DNA of 64,000 bases from Luidia sarsii. Its lineage: Eukaryota > Echinodermata > Asteroidea > Paxillosida > Luidiidae. The stretch covers positions 13,941,020-14,005,019 of the forward strand of contig OX465102.1 of NCBI GenBank assembly GCA_949987565.1, written 5' to 3'. The notes beneath the pieces are model-generated. The model searched no databases. It was not told where the DNA came from and worked only from the letters and a program-made list of their open reading frames with translations. Shown piece after piece: positions 10,560-22,339 of the stretch. How positions within the stretch are numbered: position 1 is the stretch's first letter; every line of letters starts with the position of its first letter. The translations under genes were made by a program, and so were the position numbers.

Positions 10560-11125
10560 CGCAAACAAAACTTTGTCAGGACCAAGGATTTGAACCTGAG
10601 ACCTCTGGATTAACGTACCAGTGCTTTTCCATCTGAGTTATCCAGTCCTTAGGTGGTGGAATCCGAAATAGTCAACTAGTCTTTGCCAGGGTTGAAGCAC
10701 TGGTACGTTAATCCAGAGCTCTCGGGTTCAAGTCCCGGTTCAGTCAAAGTTTTCTTTGCCAATTGTTCAATTTATTCAAAAGTTCCCAGTCAGTTTTTCC
10801 TTAAATCTGAAAAATGGTAAAGAAAACATTGACTTGAACCCGGCACCTCTGGTATTGCATACCTGGTTACCAGCGCTCTTACCATCTCAGTGAGCTATCG
10901 GGCCCTTAGATGGTGGCCTTCCCAAATAGTCAACAAAATCTTAGGAGGTATGTGGCAGTTATTGGTTTAATTGCTTCTGACTGGTGGCCCTACCCCGGCA
11001 AAGACTAGTTGATTATTTGGGAAGGCCACCATCTAACGGATGGGTTGTTCAGATGGTACGCAAAACCAGAGGTCTCTGGTTCAAGTCCCAAGCCAGTGTT
11101 CTTTGCCATTGTTCAAAAGGATAAA
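10560..11125. repeat. Head-to-head tRNA-like fold-back repeats
   Basis: Two neighbouring fold-backs. In each, a tRNA-like module on the minus strand (its B box seen as GAACC..GAGACCTCTGG) faces one on the plus strand (GGTACG..CCAGAG, then GGTTCAAGTCCCGG). The halves are joined by a common core containing GATGGTGGCCTTCCCAAATA. Both plus modules are followed by a TCTTTGCCATTGTTCAA tail. Other copies are at 16.97, 22.34, 36.2, 42.37 and 52.98 kb. Confidence 0.65.
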
Positions 11126-11519
11126 TACACACAATGACTATAAATGACTATAAATCCATCTATAGTAAACTTCAACATGATCACTACATTTTATTTTATT
11201 TTTATTTGGGGCTACCAAGGGTCAGTTTGGGCTAAGGGGTCAATCCCATGCCGCCATTTTGATTTTCTTCTGATGTGCCCAGCACAATAGCAGGGTAACT
11301 TGGAGATGAACCCTGGCCTACCTGGGGAAACTAAAGGCCCCTTTTCCAAATCTCGGTGTCGGCTCATGCTCCGGCTTTGTCTCCATTCCTTTCTTTGGTT
11401 AGACATAAATACTGGAAGCTTTTGTCGTCTTGTTTGGTTTTATGCCATTTCATTGGTGAGGCATGCATTTTTTTTTCTCTTTTTCTCAGAGCTTTTATAT
11501 CGGGTTAACATTTAAAGTA

Positions 11520-11680
11520 CTGGTAATAATTATATAAAATGTTTACTGACTAAAATGACCAAAATGCGAATCGCAAAATTTAGTGGGCCTGACGTTTCGA
11601 CCCTAGCAGGACCTTTCTCAAAGCAGTTTTCTCTGCCTTTGAGAAAGGTCCTGCTAGGATTGAAACGTCAGGGTTAACAT
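11520..11680. repeat. Fold-back repeat, TCCTGCTAGGA family
   Basis: ACTGACTAAAATGACCAAAA leads into GGGCCTGACGTTTCGACCCT, then AGCAGGACCTTTCTCAAAG, a short spacer, and the inverted copy ending in GATTGAAACGTCAGGG. This is the cleanest head-to-head member in the window. The 11.68-12.3 kb interval has no supported gene. Confidence 0.75.
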
Positions 11681-12389
11681 TTAGACTAATTCTATTTGAA
11701 TTCAAATCATAAACTTTTAAGTGCTCTTAAAAATACTCCATATGTGCAAATTGATTTTTAACCAAAGATTTAACTGAGGATATTTTCTTTTGAGAATTTA
11801 TATGATGGAAATTATTTATGTGTGGTCCAATGGGGGAAACCATGTGTAGCTTACAGACGTACTGAATGCATTGCATTGCATTTTATCTCATCGTTGTTCT
11901 GCCCGTTCTTATGACAGAAAAAGTACGTAACGGAAAAGTACTGTACATGTTTAAACTTTTAGACAAGGTAGCTATTAAGAGTGGTCTTTCTTTGAACATA
12001 TTAACACATGGCACCTTTTATCTAAGTGCTATGGTTTATTATATTATCGGATGGGATAACTATATTTCTAAAATTAATAAATTTGTATCTAATGAAGCAT
12101 GTTTGACTAATCATGTGGAATAAACATTGTGATTTGTGACAGACAAGTGTGAGACACGGTTTTCTTCAACTAGGTAACCCTGTCTGGGAAATTGTCTTTT
12201 GCTTGACATCTCAAGGGTGGTTGAGATAAAGGCTTTTGGAATGTTCAGAGATCATGGGATTTATGTTATAACATGCTGGAGGCTACTCATTCCTCCATGG
12301 TTGTAATGACCGTGAAATTCAATGAGGGTTTGCCCTGCTCGACGTGATAAACACCGAATGTTCATTGCTTTGCCCGATGCCTGATGGCA

Positions 12390-12476
12390 ACATTTCGGGC
12401 AGCTCGGGCGGGATTCGAACCCGCGACTCGCACTTTCTAGTGCAGACGTCTTATCCACTTGACCACCGACCTGGTC
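12390..12476 (-). repeat. tRNA-like sequence
   Basis: On the minus strand the segment has a D-arm-like GGTCAAGTGGATAAGAC, an anticodon-arm-like TGCACTAGAAAGTGCG, and a T arm GCGGGTTCGAATCCCGC with perfect stem. The outer sequences do not form a clean 7-bp acceptor stem. A tRNA-derived repeat or tRNA pseudogene is more likely than a functional tRNA. The flanks (12.3-12.6 kb) contain a MITE fragment. Confidence 0.45.
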
Positions 12477-13229
12477 GAGCTCGAACGAACTTCATTAACT
12501 CTGACGCTACCTATCGGTAGGGTCACGACTGCCTTGCCTCTCCAGGACAGCCTCGTGATGGCGCACTTTCTTTTCAAAGCCTTAGGGGTGCAGAACACTA
12601 AATAGAGCTCCCATTGAACACTGTACAAAAACACTCACTTTCAAAGCCAATTATCCCATGCCCTAAAGTCTCTCAGTTCTTGTAGCTATACTTGGAATTG
12701 TAGTTTGGACCTTCATCTCTCAGATTCTTTTAAATTTTAGTGCTCTTATCCCATTAGATTTTTTGCTAATTACCCCCAGAAAAAAACACCCCCAAAATGT
12801 GTAGCCGTCCAAGCCAAATTTCTGCAAGGATTTTGGGATGGACCCCTCCACTTCCATAGCCAAATAGGGCCACATTTAAAGCCAGATATGGTCCAAATTA
12901 CATACCAAATTGAAGAGTGGACCCCCAGGTTGTCTTAAGCTTCGCTTGTTCTACAATGTATCAGTTAATTAGCCTCCAAAGACCCCTTATTAAAAAAAGG
13001 TTGTGGGTACACACTTTATGATAATCAGCTCGGCGGAGCCATCTTGGATGGATTTTGTGTGCTGCACCCTTAGGCGACTGCAACAGACAGAAAAGAAACA
13101 CTGTCCCCTCGACATTTTTATCATAGCTTTGCCCTGTTTTCCCAACTATTCTCACAACCCTCCTGATGGTGACTTTTTGACGTGGTGGTGACTTCCCTTT
13201 CCCAATATTTTCTTGTATAATATTAATTT

Positions 13230-13300
13230 TTAGAGTGACTGACTCTGCCTTTGAGAAAGGTCCTGCTAGGATCGAAACGTCAGGCCCACTAAATTTTGAA
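13230..13300 (+). repeat. TCCTGCTAGGA / CGAAACGTCAGG repeat, half copy
   Basis: CTTTGAGAAAGGTCCTGCTA is followed by GGATCGAAACGTCAGGCCC, a single-sided member of the dispersed hairpin family. No gene was seen in 12.5-14.6 kb apart from repeats. Confidence 0.7.
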
Positions 13301-13641
13301 ATTTCTAGAGTGATTATGGTCATCATAGAGTATAATCGTAAGTTCTTCTCATCAATGAAGGCTCAATGGATGAATCAAATTAATGGAATTCGATGAGGTT
13401 TTGGCCTGCTCGAAATGAGACAAACACCATGTTATTATCTATCAATTTAATGGAGTTGAATTTGTTTGCTCCTGAATAAATGACACAACCAATAGGCCTT
13501 CATGTGATGAATGTATATATACAGGCCTAGTGTAACTTGTTTTCAAATTGGTGAGCACTTGTATATTCATGCAGCCCATCTCACCACGTGATGAACCGTC
13601 TCAGTGTAGTGTATCCCAACTTGCCACCTCAGAGTCCAAAT

Positions 13642-14072
13642 GTGACCCGGCACAGCATAATGAAGAATAACCCCCACTTTTGGGATTTTCAGATGTTCTA
13701 ATGATGTGAAAGAGTATACCATTAGCTTTCAAATGATATCAAAATTATTTCCGTGTGAACTTTGTTGCAAATAGTACAAGGGGACTTCGCTCGTTCGTTT
13801 GGTACCAGACACAATATAGCAGCACCATTCTAACTCCTCGAGCGGCCATTCAAAAAGGCAGGAACTTTACATTTTCATGAAAACAGTACACAAACACTCC
13901 CCCGAAATCCTCGTTTTTTCAACATTTAGAAACGGATTGCGGAAAAATCCTTTGGACATAATATCCTCCGAAAATACAACAACATCGAATTGAGAGGATA
14001 CTTTGACTTCAGGCGTTGTTTACTCGAACAGTGTTTTGGTGGGATATTCCTCGTGTCGCTGTGCCGGGTCAC
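13642..14072. mobile_element. MITE with GTGACCCGGCACAGC inverted termini, copy 1 (complete)
   Basis: This 431-bp element starts with GTGACCCGGCACAGC and ends with GCTGTGCCGGGTCAC, a perfect 15-bp terminal inverted repeat. It is flanked by AAAT on both sides (13638-13641 and 14073-14076), a candidate 4-bp target-site duplication. There is no coding capacity. Two further copies lie at 20402 and 21519, inside the neighbouring FGF gene. Confidence 0.85.
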
Positions 14073-14699
14073 AAATTCGGCCTAGAAAAATGAACACAAA
14101 ATCAATGGCAGTTTGGTGTGCCTCAATTCCATACTACAGCACGCTGAGACCATTATGATTATTTCCTTGCTCAATGATTAGACTCGTTCCCCTACGGTCC
14201 AATCTGTGACCCGTCGAACGTCAAGCGACGTCCATACATTACAACTTTCCAAACTCATCTATTCACTTGGTCGGTGCCGATGTCACAGAATGGCATTCTG
14301 GCACCTGATTAGTCAGTTTGGCTGTTCCATGTTATTCCATGGAGTGAAAGATTACTACAGGCGTGAATGATAAAGTTCATGAAATATCACTATACAGCTG
14401 AATGGAACTCCATCTGATGAATTTTCACTCATTCATGTGACATTAAAGTGGACATTATTATGACAAGCAGATTATCAGTTGGCACCTCATACTCCTACAA
14501 CTGAGGGGTAACCATGCTGCATAAACAGTAGTGGTTAAAAAGAAAAGATGATTTCTTATGGTACCTGGTGACGGGTTATTTTCAGGACTCTGATACCGAA
14601 CTGTAGTGGGAGGTTGTGGCAGCGTAATGACAAGCTACCATGACGTAAACCAGCTATCAAAATACCAGCGATGGCATTTGGTAGGCAGGGCCCTAGATT

Positions 14700-14880
14700 C
14701 TGACCCAACTCTCTCCGTCTCTCTCTCCGTCTCTACCGCTCTCTATCTCCTCATATCTCCCCTCCTCTCTCTCCCCCCTCCCCCTTTTCTCTCTGTTCAC
14801 TCTCCCTTTCTTCTCCATTCTCTCCCCCTCTTCTTCTCCCCCTCTCCTCTCGTTCTCGCCCCTCTCCCTTTGCCCCAGAA
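14700..14880. repeat. CT-rich microsatellite
   Basis: Irregular CTCTCTCC and CCCTCTCC repeats. Open frames across it are low-complexity and not genes. It may act as the pyrimidine-rich side of the candidate exon that follows. Confidence 0.85.
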
Positions 14881-14921
14881 TGTGCGGAAACGTAAACAAG
14901 CTAACAGCCTGTCTCCCACAG

Positions 14922-15033
14922 TCCCCTGGTATCTGTCTACGCCTCCAACGTCAGCTATAATAGCTTGGCTGTCGTCGACCTGAACAGTGCACAAGACAGT
15001 CGTTGGCCACAGGCCTGTTACTGTATGGACTCC
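14922..15033 (+). CDS. Candidate orphan exon (unidentified)
   Basis: A 112-bp segment lies between a good acceptor (CTGTCTCCCACAG) and a GTACGT donor. One frame is open throughout and reads PLVSVYASNVSYNSLAVVDL, then NSAQDSRWPQACYCMDS. The mixed composition does not look like simple repeat, but I do not recognise a family and cannot link it to a neighbouring exon. It lies between NSDHL and the FGF gene on the same strand. It may be a chance open frame. Confidence 0.2.
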
Positions 15034-15217
15034 GTACGTGACTCCAATTTAGGAATTTCCGGCCGCTTAAAATATCAGGTAGACAGAGAGACAAACAGAA
15101 AGACAGACAGCTAGTGAGACAGATCAGTCACAGAGAGACAGAGATAGAGAGACCCAAGTGCACTAAGAGGTGAAGAGAGACAGAGTATAGAGAGAGGCAA
15201 ATTGTCGGAGGGAGACA

Positions 15218-15540
<323 letters not shown>

Positions 15541-16062
15541 GAAAGAGACTGTGAGAGATATAATGTCGGAGGAAGACAGAGAGACAGAGGAACGGAGGCA
15601 GTGAGAGAAAGACAGACGAAGAGCGAGACAGGGAGATGCCTTCACACATACCTCATTGATTTAAGGTTGGCTACGGATGCACTTTGGGCACATTTGAATT
15701 CTGGAACCACACTTGAGCCTCCATGCTTGAACCATGCTTGAACCATGCTTGAACCAAGTCCGTACGTGGCTAGTTAAGACATGGCCATGCATGGGGGGGG
15801 GGGGTCCCCTTATATACTTATTCCTCCACGGTTAAGATATGTACGCCATATATGAGGCCGAGAGGCAATTAAGATATCGTATGGTGACTAGCAACATCTG
15901 GCAAAGATACCAGTGCCCTTAGAGGTTGTTATCTGTGTCGGGCTGAAAGGCACGCACATTATAGCAGAAGGATCCTTGTCCTTACTAATACCGGTCGTGC
16001 ACATCCAATACTCCCAATGTTCTCTCGGCTGACGAGGGACTACTAAGGGAAACTCGGCACCG

Positions 16063-16123
16063 TTTCCCCGAGGAGGAGGAAGAAGAGGAGGAGGAAGAGG
16101 AGGAAGAGGAGGAAGGGGAGGAG

Positions 16124-16164
<41 letters not shown>

Positions 16165-16193
16165 GGAGCAAGACGAGGAGGAGGAGGAACGAT
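16063..16193. repeat. GGAGGAAGA purine tract upstream of FGF
   Basis: About 130 bases of GAGGAGGAAGAG repeats, all purine on the plus strand. It lies 290-420 bases before the FGF start codon and just upstream of its probable promoter. Homopurine tracts of this type can adopt triplex structure; no function can be shown here. Confidence 0.9.
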
Positions 16194-16368
16194 TAGACAG
16201 ATTGAATAATCAGTTATTTTAGGACGTGTCGCCGACAGAACGGAAACAACATTCCTTGCTGACGGCGCGAAGCGACTGCAACCCTTGGACCCTACGAAAT
16301 ACCACGCCGTGACGCGAAGAGTCGCGCCAGTTGAGAAAAGGCAGCCGATGGAATTATAGCCAAGAGAG

Positions 16369-16375
16369 TATATAA
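16369..16375 (+). promoter_or_regulatory. Probable FGF TATA box
   Basis: TATATAA lies 116 bases before the FGF ATG in locally GC-rich DNA, giving an expected transcription start near 16400. A second TATATATA at 16468 is too close to the ATG to serve it. Between the expected start and the ATG is one short upstream reading frame, ATG-TCT-GCT-TAG at 16430-16441. Confidence 0.4.
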
Positions 16376-16484
16376 CACTCGCGCGCTTCCTGCTTCCTGG
16401 AGGCAAGTTCCTGGCGAGGTCTGGTGGCGATGTCTGCTTAGAAACAGTCCTGTGACGAGGGCGGAACTATATATACGGACAGCG

Positions 16485-16614
16485 ATGTGTGACAGCCATG
16501 GCGCGTCGGGTGCGGGCTTCCCGCTGAGAGAGTACTACTGCGAGTCGGGCTACTTCCTCCGGATCCAGGCGGACGGGGAGGTGAGCGGGGTGGAGCGGTC
16601 GGGAGACGAGAACG
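16485..16614 (+). CDS. FGF exon 1
   Basis: First coding exon of a fibroblast growth factor, the secreted beta-trefoil ligand of FGF receptor tyrosine kinases. The ATG at 16485 is the first in its frame after a stop at 16332. The exon encodes MCDSHGASGAGFPLREYYCE, then SGYFLRIQADGEVSGVERS and GDEN. LYCxxGxFLRIxxDGxVxG is the first strands of the FGF core as in FGF1/FGF2. It ends before GTAAGA in phase 1, the position and phase of the first intron in vertebrate FGF genes. There is no hydrophobic signal peptide, so export would be unconventional as for FGF1/2, unless an upstream exon exists. The subfamily is not assigned. Confidence 0.88.
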
Positions 16615-16964
16615 GTAAGAACGAGCATGGAACCAGAGTCCACCACAGCGCTCGGTTTTTTTTAATTTTTTTTTTTTAGAAAACATTGGATAGCCCTCAA
16701 TTACGGTGTAAAACCCACAAAAAAGGTCCGCAACTGGTTAGGTGGCACAACATGTCGGCTGGAGCCATCGAACAGGCCAGGGTATTCTCTACAAACCAAG
16801 GAAACACTTTTGAAAACTTTTGAAGAACAAAATCAACAGACTGAAGAATAAAACTGACTGGGAACATTAGAAGATACTTGAAAAATCAAAAAGGAAAAAA
16901 ATAATAATAAAAAACGTGACGGGGAGAGTTTGTACAATTTTGACAAAAATGACAAAGAAGACTT

Positions 16965-17100
16965 TGATTGGACGTCCGGGACTTGAGCCCGAGACCCCTG
17001 GTTTTGTGTACCAGCGTTCTGACCCTGATTATGAGCTATCCCTGGGCCCTTGTAATTAATGGCTGCCTACCCAAATAATCAACTAACGGTAATCTTTTCA
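16965..17100 (-). repeat. tRNA-like half of fold-back SINE (FGF intron 1)
   Basis: A minus-strand tRNA-like module is seen in plus as ACTTGAGCCCGAGACCCCTG, then GTACCAGCGTTCTGACC and GAGCTATCCC, followed by the family core ATGGCTGCCTACCCAAATAA. Only the left half of the fold-back is present. Confidence 0.6.
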
Positions 17101-17794
17101 GTGGCGTCTTCTCTTGCCCTCTTTCCCTCGTGTCAAAATGATCGGCAATATTTCAACCAACGTATATATACCACCATGTTAACTGGTATCATTGGTAAAT
17201 GAACGCCCAATTTGGATTGTTATGGTCCAAAATCGACACCAGACTGGGTAACATTTCTGATACAATTATATTAATTTATTGGCCTCACGATTTGGCCCCT
17301 CACGTTTGTCTACAATGCAATACAGTGTGTAGTATGGTATAGAAACATTGATTTCAATGTTGCCATTTCTACACAGTAAGATGTTACGATGCCGAGTAAA
17401 CATAATAATGTACAAATCAAAATGCAACGAATTATGTAACTGTGTATAATGATTATGATGAACATGGGTCAAATTTATGACAACATTTAGGTATAAGGTC
17501 CCTGCTGCTGTTTTTGAGATGGTTTGACGTTTCGATGCGGGCAACACCTCTCTCCGAGGCATTTCCTTTGGTCCAAAATATTGCAAACAAAACTAGACAT
17601 TTGCCTATAGGATATGAACATCAGGCCTGCCCTGCCATTTTTTTCAACGCATTAAATTCAACGCATTAAATTCAAGTGCAGGTTTGGGACTACAGTCTTG
17701 AGATGGATGTTCTGTTTCGGAGGTGAAAAAATAGTGGGCTGACCTCACCGAGAAAACGACAAAGCAGCTGTTTCCCAACTGTAGGTTGACAGAG

Positions 17795-19600
17795 ACCATG
17801 CACAGACCATGGAGGAAATCCTCCATGCACAGACCACGGAGGAAATCCTCCATGCACAGACCACGGAGGAAATCCTCCATGCACAGACCATGGAGGAAAT
17901 CCTCCATGCACAGACCATGGAGGAAATCCTCCATGCACAGACCATGGAGGAAATCCTCCATGCACAGACCATGGAGGAAATCCTCCATGCACAGACCATG
18001 GAGGAAAACCTCCATGCACAGACCATGGAGGAAATCCTCCATGCACAGACCACGGAGGAAATCCTCCATGCACAGACCACGGAGGAAATCCTCCATGCAC
18101 AGACCACGGAGGAAATCCTGCATGCACAGACCATGGAGGAAATCCTCCATGCACAGACCATGGAGGAAATCCTCCATGCACAGACCATGGAGGAAATCCT
18201 CCGTGCACAGACCATGGAGGAAATCCTCCGTGCACAGACCAGGGAGGAAATCCTCCATGCACAGACCACGGAGGAAATCCTCCATGCACAGACCACGGAG
18301 GAAATCCTCCATGCACAGACCATGGAGGAAATCCTCCATGCACAGACCACGGAGGAAATCCTCCATGCACAGACCATGGAGGAAATCCTCCGTGCACAGA
18401 CCATGGAGGAAATCCTCCATGCACAGACCATGGAGGAAATCCTCCGTGCACAGACCATGGAGGAAATCCTCCACGCACAGACCATAGAGGAAATCCTCCA
18501 TACACAGACCACGGAGGAAATCCTCCATGCACAGACCACGGAGGAAATCCTCCATGCACAGACCATGGAGGAAATCCTCCATGCACAGACCATGGAGGAA
18601 ATCCTCCACGCACAGACCATGGAGGAAATCCTCCATGCACAGACCATGGAGGAAATCCTCCATGCACAGACCACGGAGGAAATCCTCCATGCACAGACCA
18701 TGGAGGAAATCCTCCATGCACAGACCACGGAGGAAATCCTCCATGCACAGACCACGGAGGAAATCCTCCATGCACAGACCATGGAGGAAATCCTCCATGC
18801 ACAGACCATGGAGGAAATCCTCCATGCACAGACCATGGAGGAAATCCTCCGTGCACAGACCACGGAGGAAATCCTGCATGCACAGACCATGGAGGAAATC
18901 CTCCATGCACAGACCACGGAGGAAATCCTCCATGCACAGACCACGGAGGAAATCCTCCATGCACAGACCACGGAGAAAACCTCCATGCACAGACCATGGA
19001 GGAAATCCTGCATGCACAGACCATGGAGGAAATCCTCCATGCACAGACCACGGAGGAAATCCTCCATGCACAGACCACGGAGGAAATGCTCCATGCACAG
19101 ACCACGGAGGAAATCCTCCTTGCACAGACCACGGAGGAAATCCTCCATGCACAGACCACGGAGGAAATCCTCCATGCACAGACCATGGAGGAAATCCTCC
19201 ATGCACAGACCATGGAGGAAATCCTCCATGCACAGACCACGGAGGAAATCCTCCATGCACAGACCATGGAGCAAATCCTCCATGCACAGACCATGGAGGA
19301 TTTCCTCCATGCACAGACCACGGAGGAAATCCTCCATGCACAGACCACGGAGGAAATCCTCCATGCACAGACCATGGAGGAAATCCTCCATGCACAGACC
19401 ATGGAGGAAATCCTCCATGCACAGACCACGGAGGAAATCCTCCATGCACAGACCATGGAGGAAATCCTCCATGCACAGACCACGGAGGAAATCCTCCATG
19501 CACAGACCATGGAGGAAATCCTCCATGCACAGACCATGGAGGAAATCCTCCATGCACAGACCATGGAGGAAATCCTCCATGCACAGACCATGCAGGAAAA
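17795..19600. repeat. 27-bp hairpin minisatellite, about 66 copies (FGF intron 1)
   Basis: The unit is CATGGAGGAAATCCTCCATG followed by CACAGAC, 27 bases. The first 20 bases are a perfect 9-bp inverted repeat around AA. Units vary mainly at CATGG versus CACGG and CATGC versus CGTGC; a few have other single changes. Because 27 is a multiple of 3 and the unit lacks stops, nearly all frames stay open for up to 650 codons on both strands. The array lies inside intron 1 of the FGF gene and would be transcribed as a row of hairpins. Confidence 0.98.
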
Positions 19601-19914
19601 AAGAAGACATGCAGGGACTAACCCTGTGCCTTGACCGCAGCGGCTGGTTCACACACAGTGCCCCTATAGAAACCGTGACAGTCATGACGTTCAAATGAAA
19701 TTTCAGCCATGCAACGAGCAACGTATAATATTTCGTGCTGGCGAACGAATACTAGTTGCGCGACTTACGTGACTTTGAAGATTGTTTTTTGTGTTTATAT
19801 GATATAATTATGCATTATTGAACGATAACCCACTCAAGACATCGATGTTACGAGAGGAGCTGTCAGGCTGGCTCCCCTGAGAAAGAAATAGCAATTGTAA
19901 TAAAATTGAATGTC

Positions 19915-20345
19915 ATTCTCTCTATAAATCTCTCTCTCCCTCTCCATAATCTTTATCTATCTCCCCACTATTCCCATATCTCTCCTCTCTCTCTCTTTCT
20001 GTCTCTCCCACCCTATCTCTCTATCCATCTCAATATATCTTTATCTATCTCCCCCACATCTCCTCTCTCTCTCCCTCTTTCTGATTCTCCCACCATGGAG
20101 CTCCATGCTCCCACCCCATCTTTCTATCTCCCCCCTGTCTCTCTCTCCACTTCTGTCTCTGTCTCTCTCTCATCTCTCTTTCCACTTCTCTCTTCGCCAT
20201 CTCCCTCTCCGCTGTCTCTTCCCTCTCTCTTTCTCCCCCCTCTCTCTCCTCCTCCCCTCTCCCTTTCTCCCCCTCTCTCTCCCCCCTCTCTCTCCCTTCC
20301 TCTCTCTATTCTATCTCTCTCCCTCTCTCTCCCTCCCCTCTCTAT
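19915..20345. repeat. CT-rich microsatellite (FGF intron 1)
   Basis: Irregular CTCTCTCC/CCCTCTCT repeats on the plus strand. The plus-strand open frames are low-complexity Leu/Ser/Pro and not genes. Confidence 0.9.
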
Positions 20346-20401
20346 AGACTAGAGATAGAAGGTATTTTTTGTTGAGTAGGTCAGAAACCTCGCTTTGCGG
20401 T

Positions 20402-20650
20402 GTGACCCGGCACAGCATAATGAGGAGTAACCCCACTTTTGAGATTTTGAGATTTTCTAATGATGTGAAAGAATATACCATTAGCTTTCAAATGATATAA
20501 AAATATAATATCCTCTAGTATTCAAAATTTCCGAAAAAAAAAAAAAAGACAATTTATTTGTAATCGAATTGTGAAGATACTTTAACTTCAGGCGTTGTTT
20601 ACTCAAAAAGTGTTTTGGTGGGATATTCCTCATGTCGTTGTGCCGGGTCA
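20402..20650. mobile_element. MITE GTGACCCGGCACAGC family, copy 2 (internally deleted)
   Basis: The same termini as the element at 13642 (GTGACCCGGCACAGC and TTGTGCCGGGTCA) enclose about 250 bases. About 180 bases of the interior are missing relative to the complete copy. It lies 100 bases before FGF exon 2. Confidence 0.8.
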
Positions 20651-20751
20651 GAATTGTACATTATAATTATGAGTCTTCTTGAGTCAAGGAAGTAATTGTT
20701 CACCCAGTATTAAGCAGTGCTTTATTTGTTGGGTGTCTTTCTAAATAACAG

Positions 20752-20855
20752 CGGTCTTCGAGGTAAGCTCAGTCACACACGGCGTGGTTGCCTTGAAGGC
20801 AGTACACTCAGGCCTTTACCTGGCAGTGGACGACAAGGGACAGGCACACGGACAA
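20752..20855 (+). CDS. FGF exon 2 (104 bp)
   Basis: The exon lies between AAATAACAG and GTAAGT, entering in phase 1 and leaving in phase 0, exactly 104 bp, the size conserved for the middle coding exon of most FGF genes. It encodes (A)VFEVSSVTHGVVALKAVHSG and LYLAVDDKGQAHGQ. The GxYLAMxxxGxxxG block is the most conserved FGF signature. Splicing to exon 1 gives a codon split as G|CG (Ala). Intron 1 is 4.1 kb. Confidence 0.92.
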
Positions 20856-21518
20856 GTAAGTACGGAAGCACTGAAGCGCCATCCTGCTTGACGACATGGC
20901 GAGATAATGATTTTCGCAGTGGCTGTTGTTACGGCAGTCGCCCGTGTGGTTCCCTGACTTGATTGTATTTCGTCAGCATTGCAGGCAGGTTGAACCAGTC
21001 TATTAGCTGATAGTCTGGTTCCAAGAGCTAAACATCCTGACAAATACTGTGAAGTCAGGGAGCCACACAGACGCCTGCCGTAACAACAGCCACTGCGAAT
21101 AATTTTACCTTGTCGAGTTGACATAGTATCCATACCACGTCGTCGTGTGCAGATTATTTCTTCTGACCATGTCCATTTAGCCTATCAAACCTTTACAAAT
21201 CGTCAAGACGGGATTATTCTTGGTTGTGATAGCTAAAAGTGCGCCCCAATACACAGAGTAATAATTTGATGTAAAGGTAAATATTTGATGACTGTAAGAC
21301 GGAGAACAGTCTAATAACCTTGTCAGTGATGGAGATCATTCGTGTAATATATCGCAGTCTAAAATTAACTGGTTGGCGTAATCCAAGCTCGCCAGAATTC
21401 GAGGAATGAGCACAGTGCAAGTCGTGGTTCCGTCCTCACCACACTCAGTTGCGATCTGATGAGAGCAAACTATAGTGTTTGGTTGGCCACCGCGTGACTG
21501 CACGCGCTTCTACATTTT

Positions 21519-21892
21519 GTGACCCGGCACAGCGACATGAGAAATATCCCACCAAAACACTTTTTGAGTAAACAACGCCAGAAGTCAAAGTATCTTCTTA
21601 ATTCGATAAAAAAAAAAATCAATTTTTTTTTATATTTTCGAAAAGTTAATGTATTGGAGGATATTATGTCCAAAAGATTTTTCCGAAATCCGTCTCTAAA
21701 TGTTGAAAAAACGAGGATTTCGGGGAGTGTTTGTGTACTGTTTTCATGAAAATGTAAAGTTCCTGCCTTTTTGAATGGCCGCTCGAGGAGTTACAATGGT
21801 GCTGCTATATTGTATCTGGTACCAAACGAACGAGCGAAGTCCCCTTGTACCATTTGCAACAAAGTTCACACGGAAATAATTTTGATATCATC
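21519..21892 (-). mobile_element. MITE GTGACCCGGCACAGC family, copy 3 (3'-truncated)
   Basis: Runs opposite to copy 1: it starts GTGACCCGGCACAGCGACAT and follows the reverse complement of copy 1 as far as TTTTGATATCAT, then stops, without the second terminus. The next sequence (21893-22060) is unrelated. It lies in FGF intron 2. Confidence 0.8.
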
Positions 21893-22339
21893 TGCGTCTG
21901 ATGGTTTATGACCACGCGGCAGTCCAAGTTCCGCTGATCATGAACGTCACCCAGGGTATGAGCAAGGAGGTATTCTCCGTTCGTCATCGTGGCTCGGGCT
22001 TGGGCCCAGGCTACGTCTTTGTCATCCGAGCGATGAAACTGCGCAGAATCATAGCAGGAGAATGTTCATAATCACAAGGAACAAAATACATGGGAAAGGG
22101 GGAGGGGGTAGGCTATAAGGATGACTGGAAAGAAAAAAAAAAGCTGGTACATTTTTTGGTGAGAAAATAAGGAATGGCATAGAGTATAGGTTAGGGATTA
22201 GGGCCTATAGGCCGGGGAAGTATCAAAGGAAACAGACCGTAGCCCTCTAAAATTAATGTTTGAGATTAATTTATATTACGGTCAAACAAATGAATGGAAA
22301 ACTAACTGGGAACTCATTGAACAAATTGAAGAAAAAAAC

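Noticed and set aside
12390..12476. Functional tRNA gene
   Set aside because: The T arm is good but acceptor-stem pairing is poor and the segment sits among repeat fragments; kept only as tRNA-like.
17795..19600. CRISPR-like array
   Set aside because: Units are contiguous with no variable spacers, and the host is a eukaryote.
17644..19721. Open frames of 360-658 codons on both strands
   Set aside because: They exist in nearly all frames because the 27-bp unit is divisible by 3 and has no stop. The array lies inside an FGF intron and no frame has non-repetitive flanks resembling a protein.
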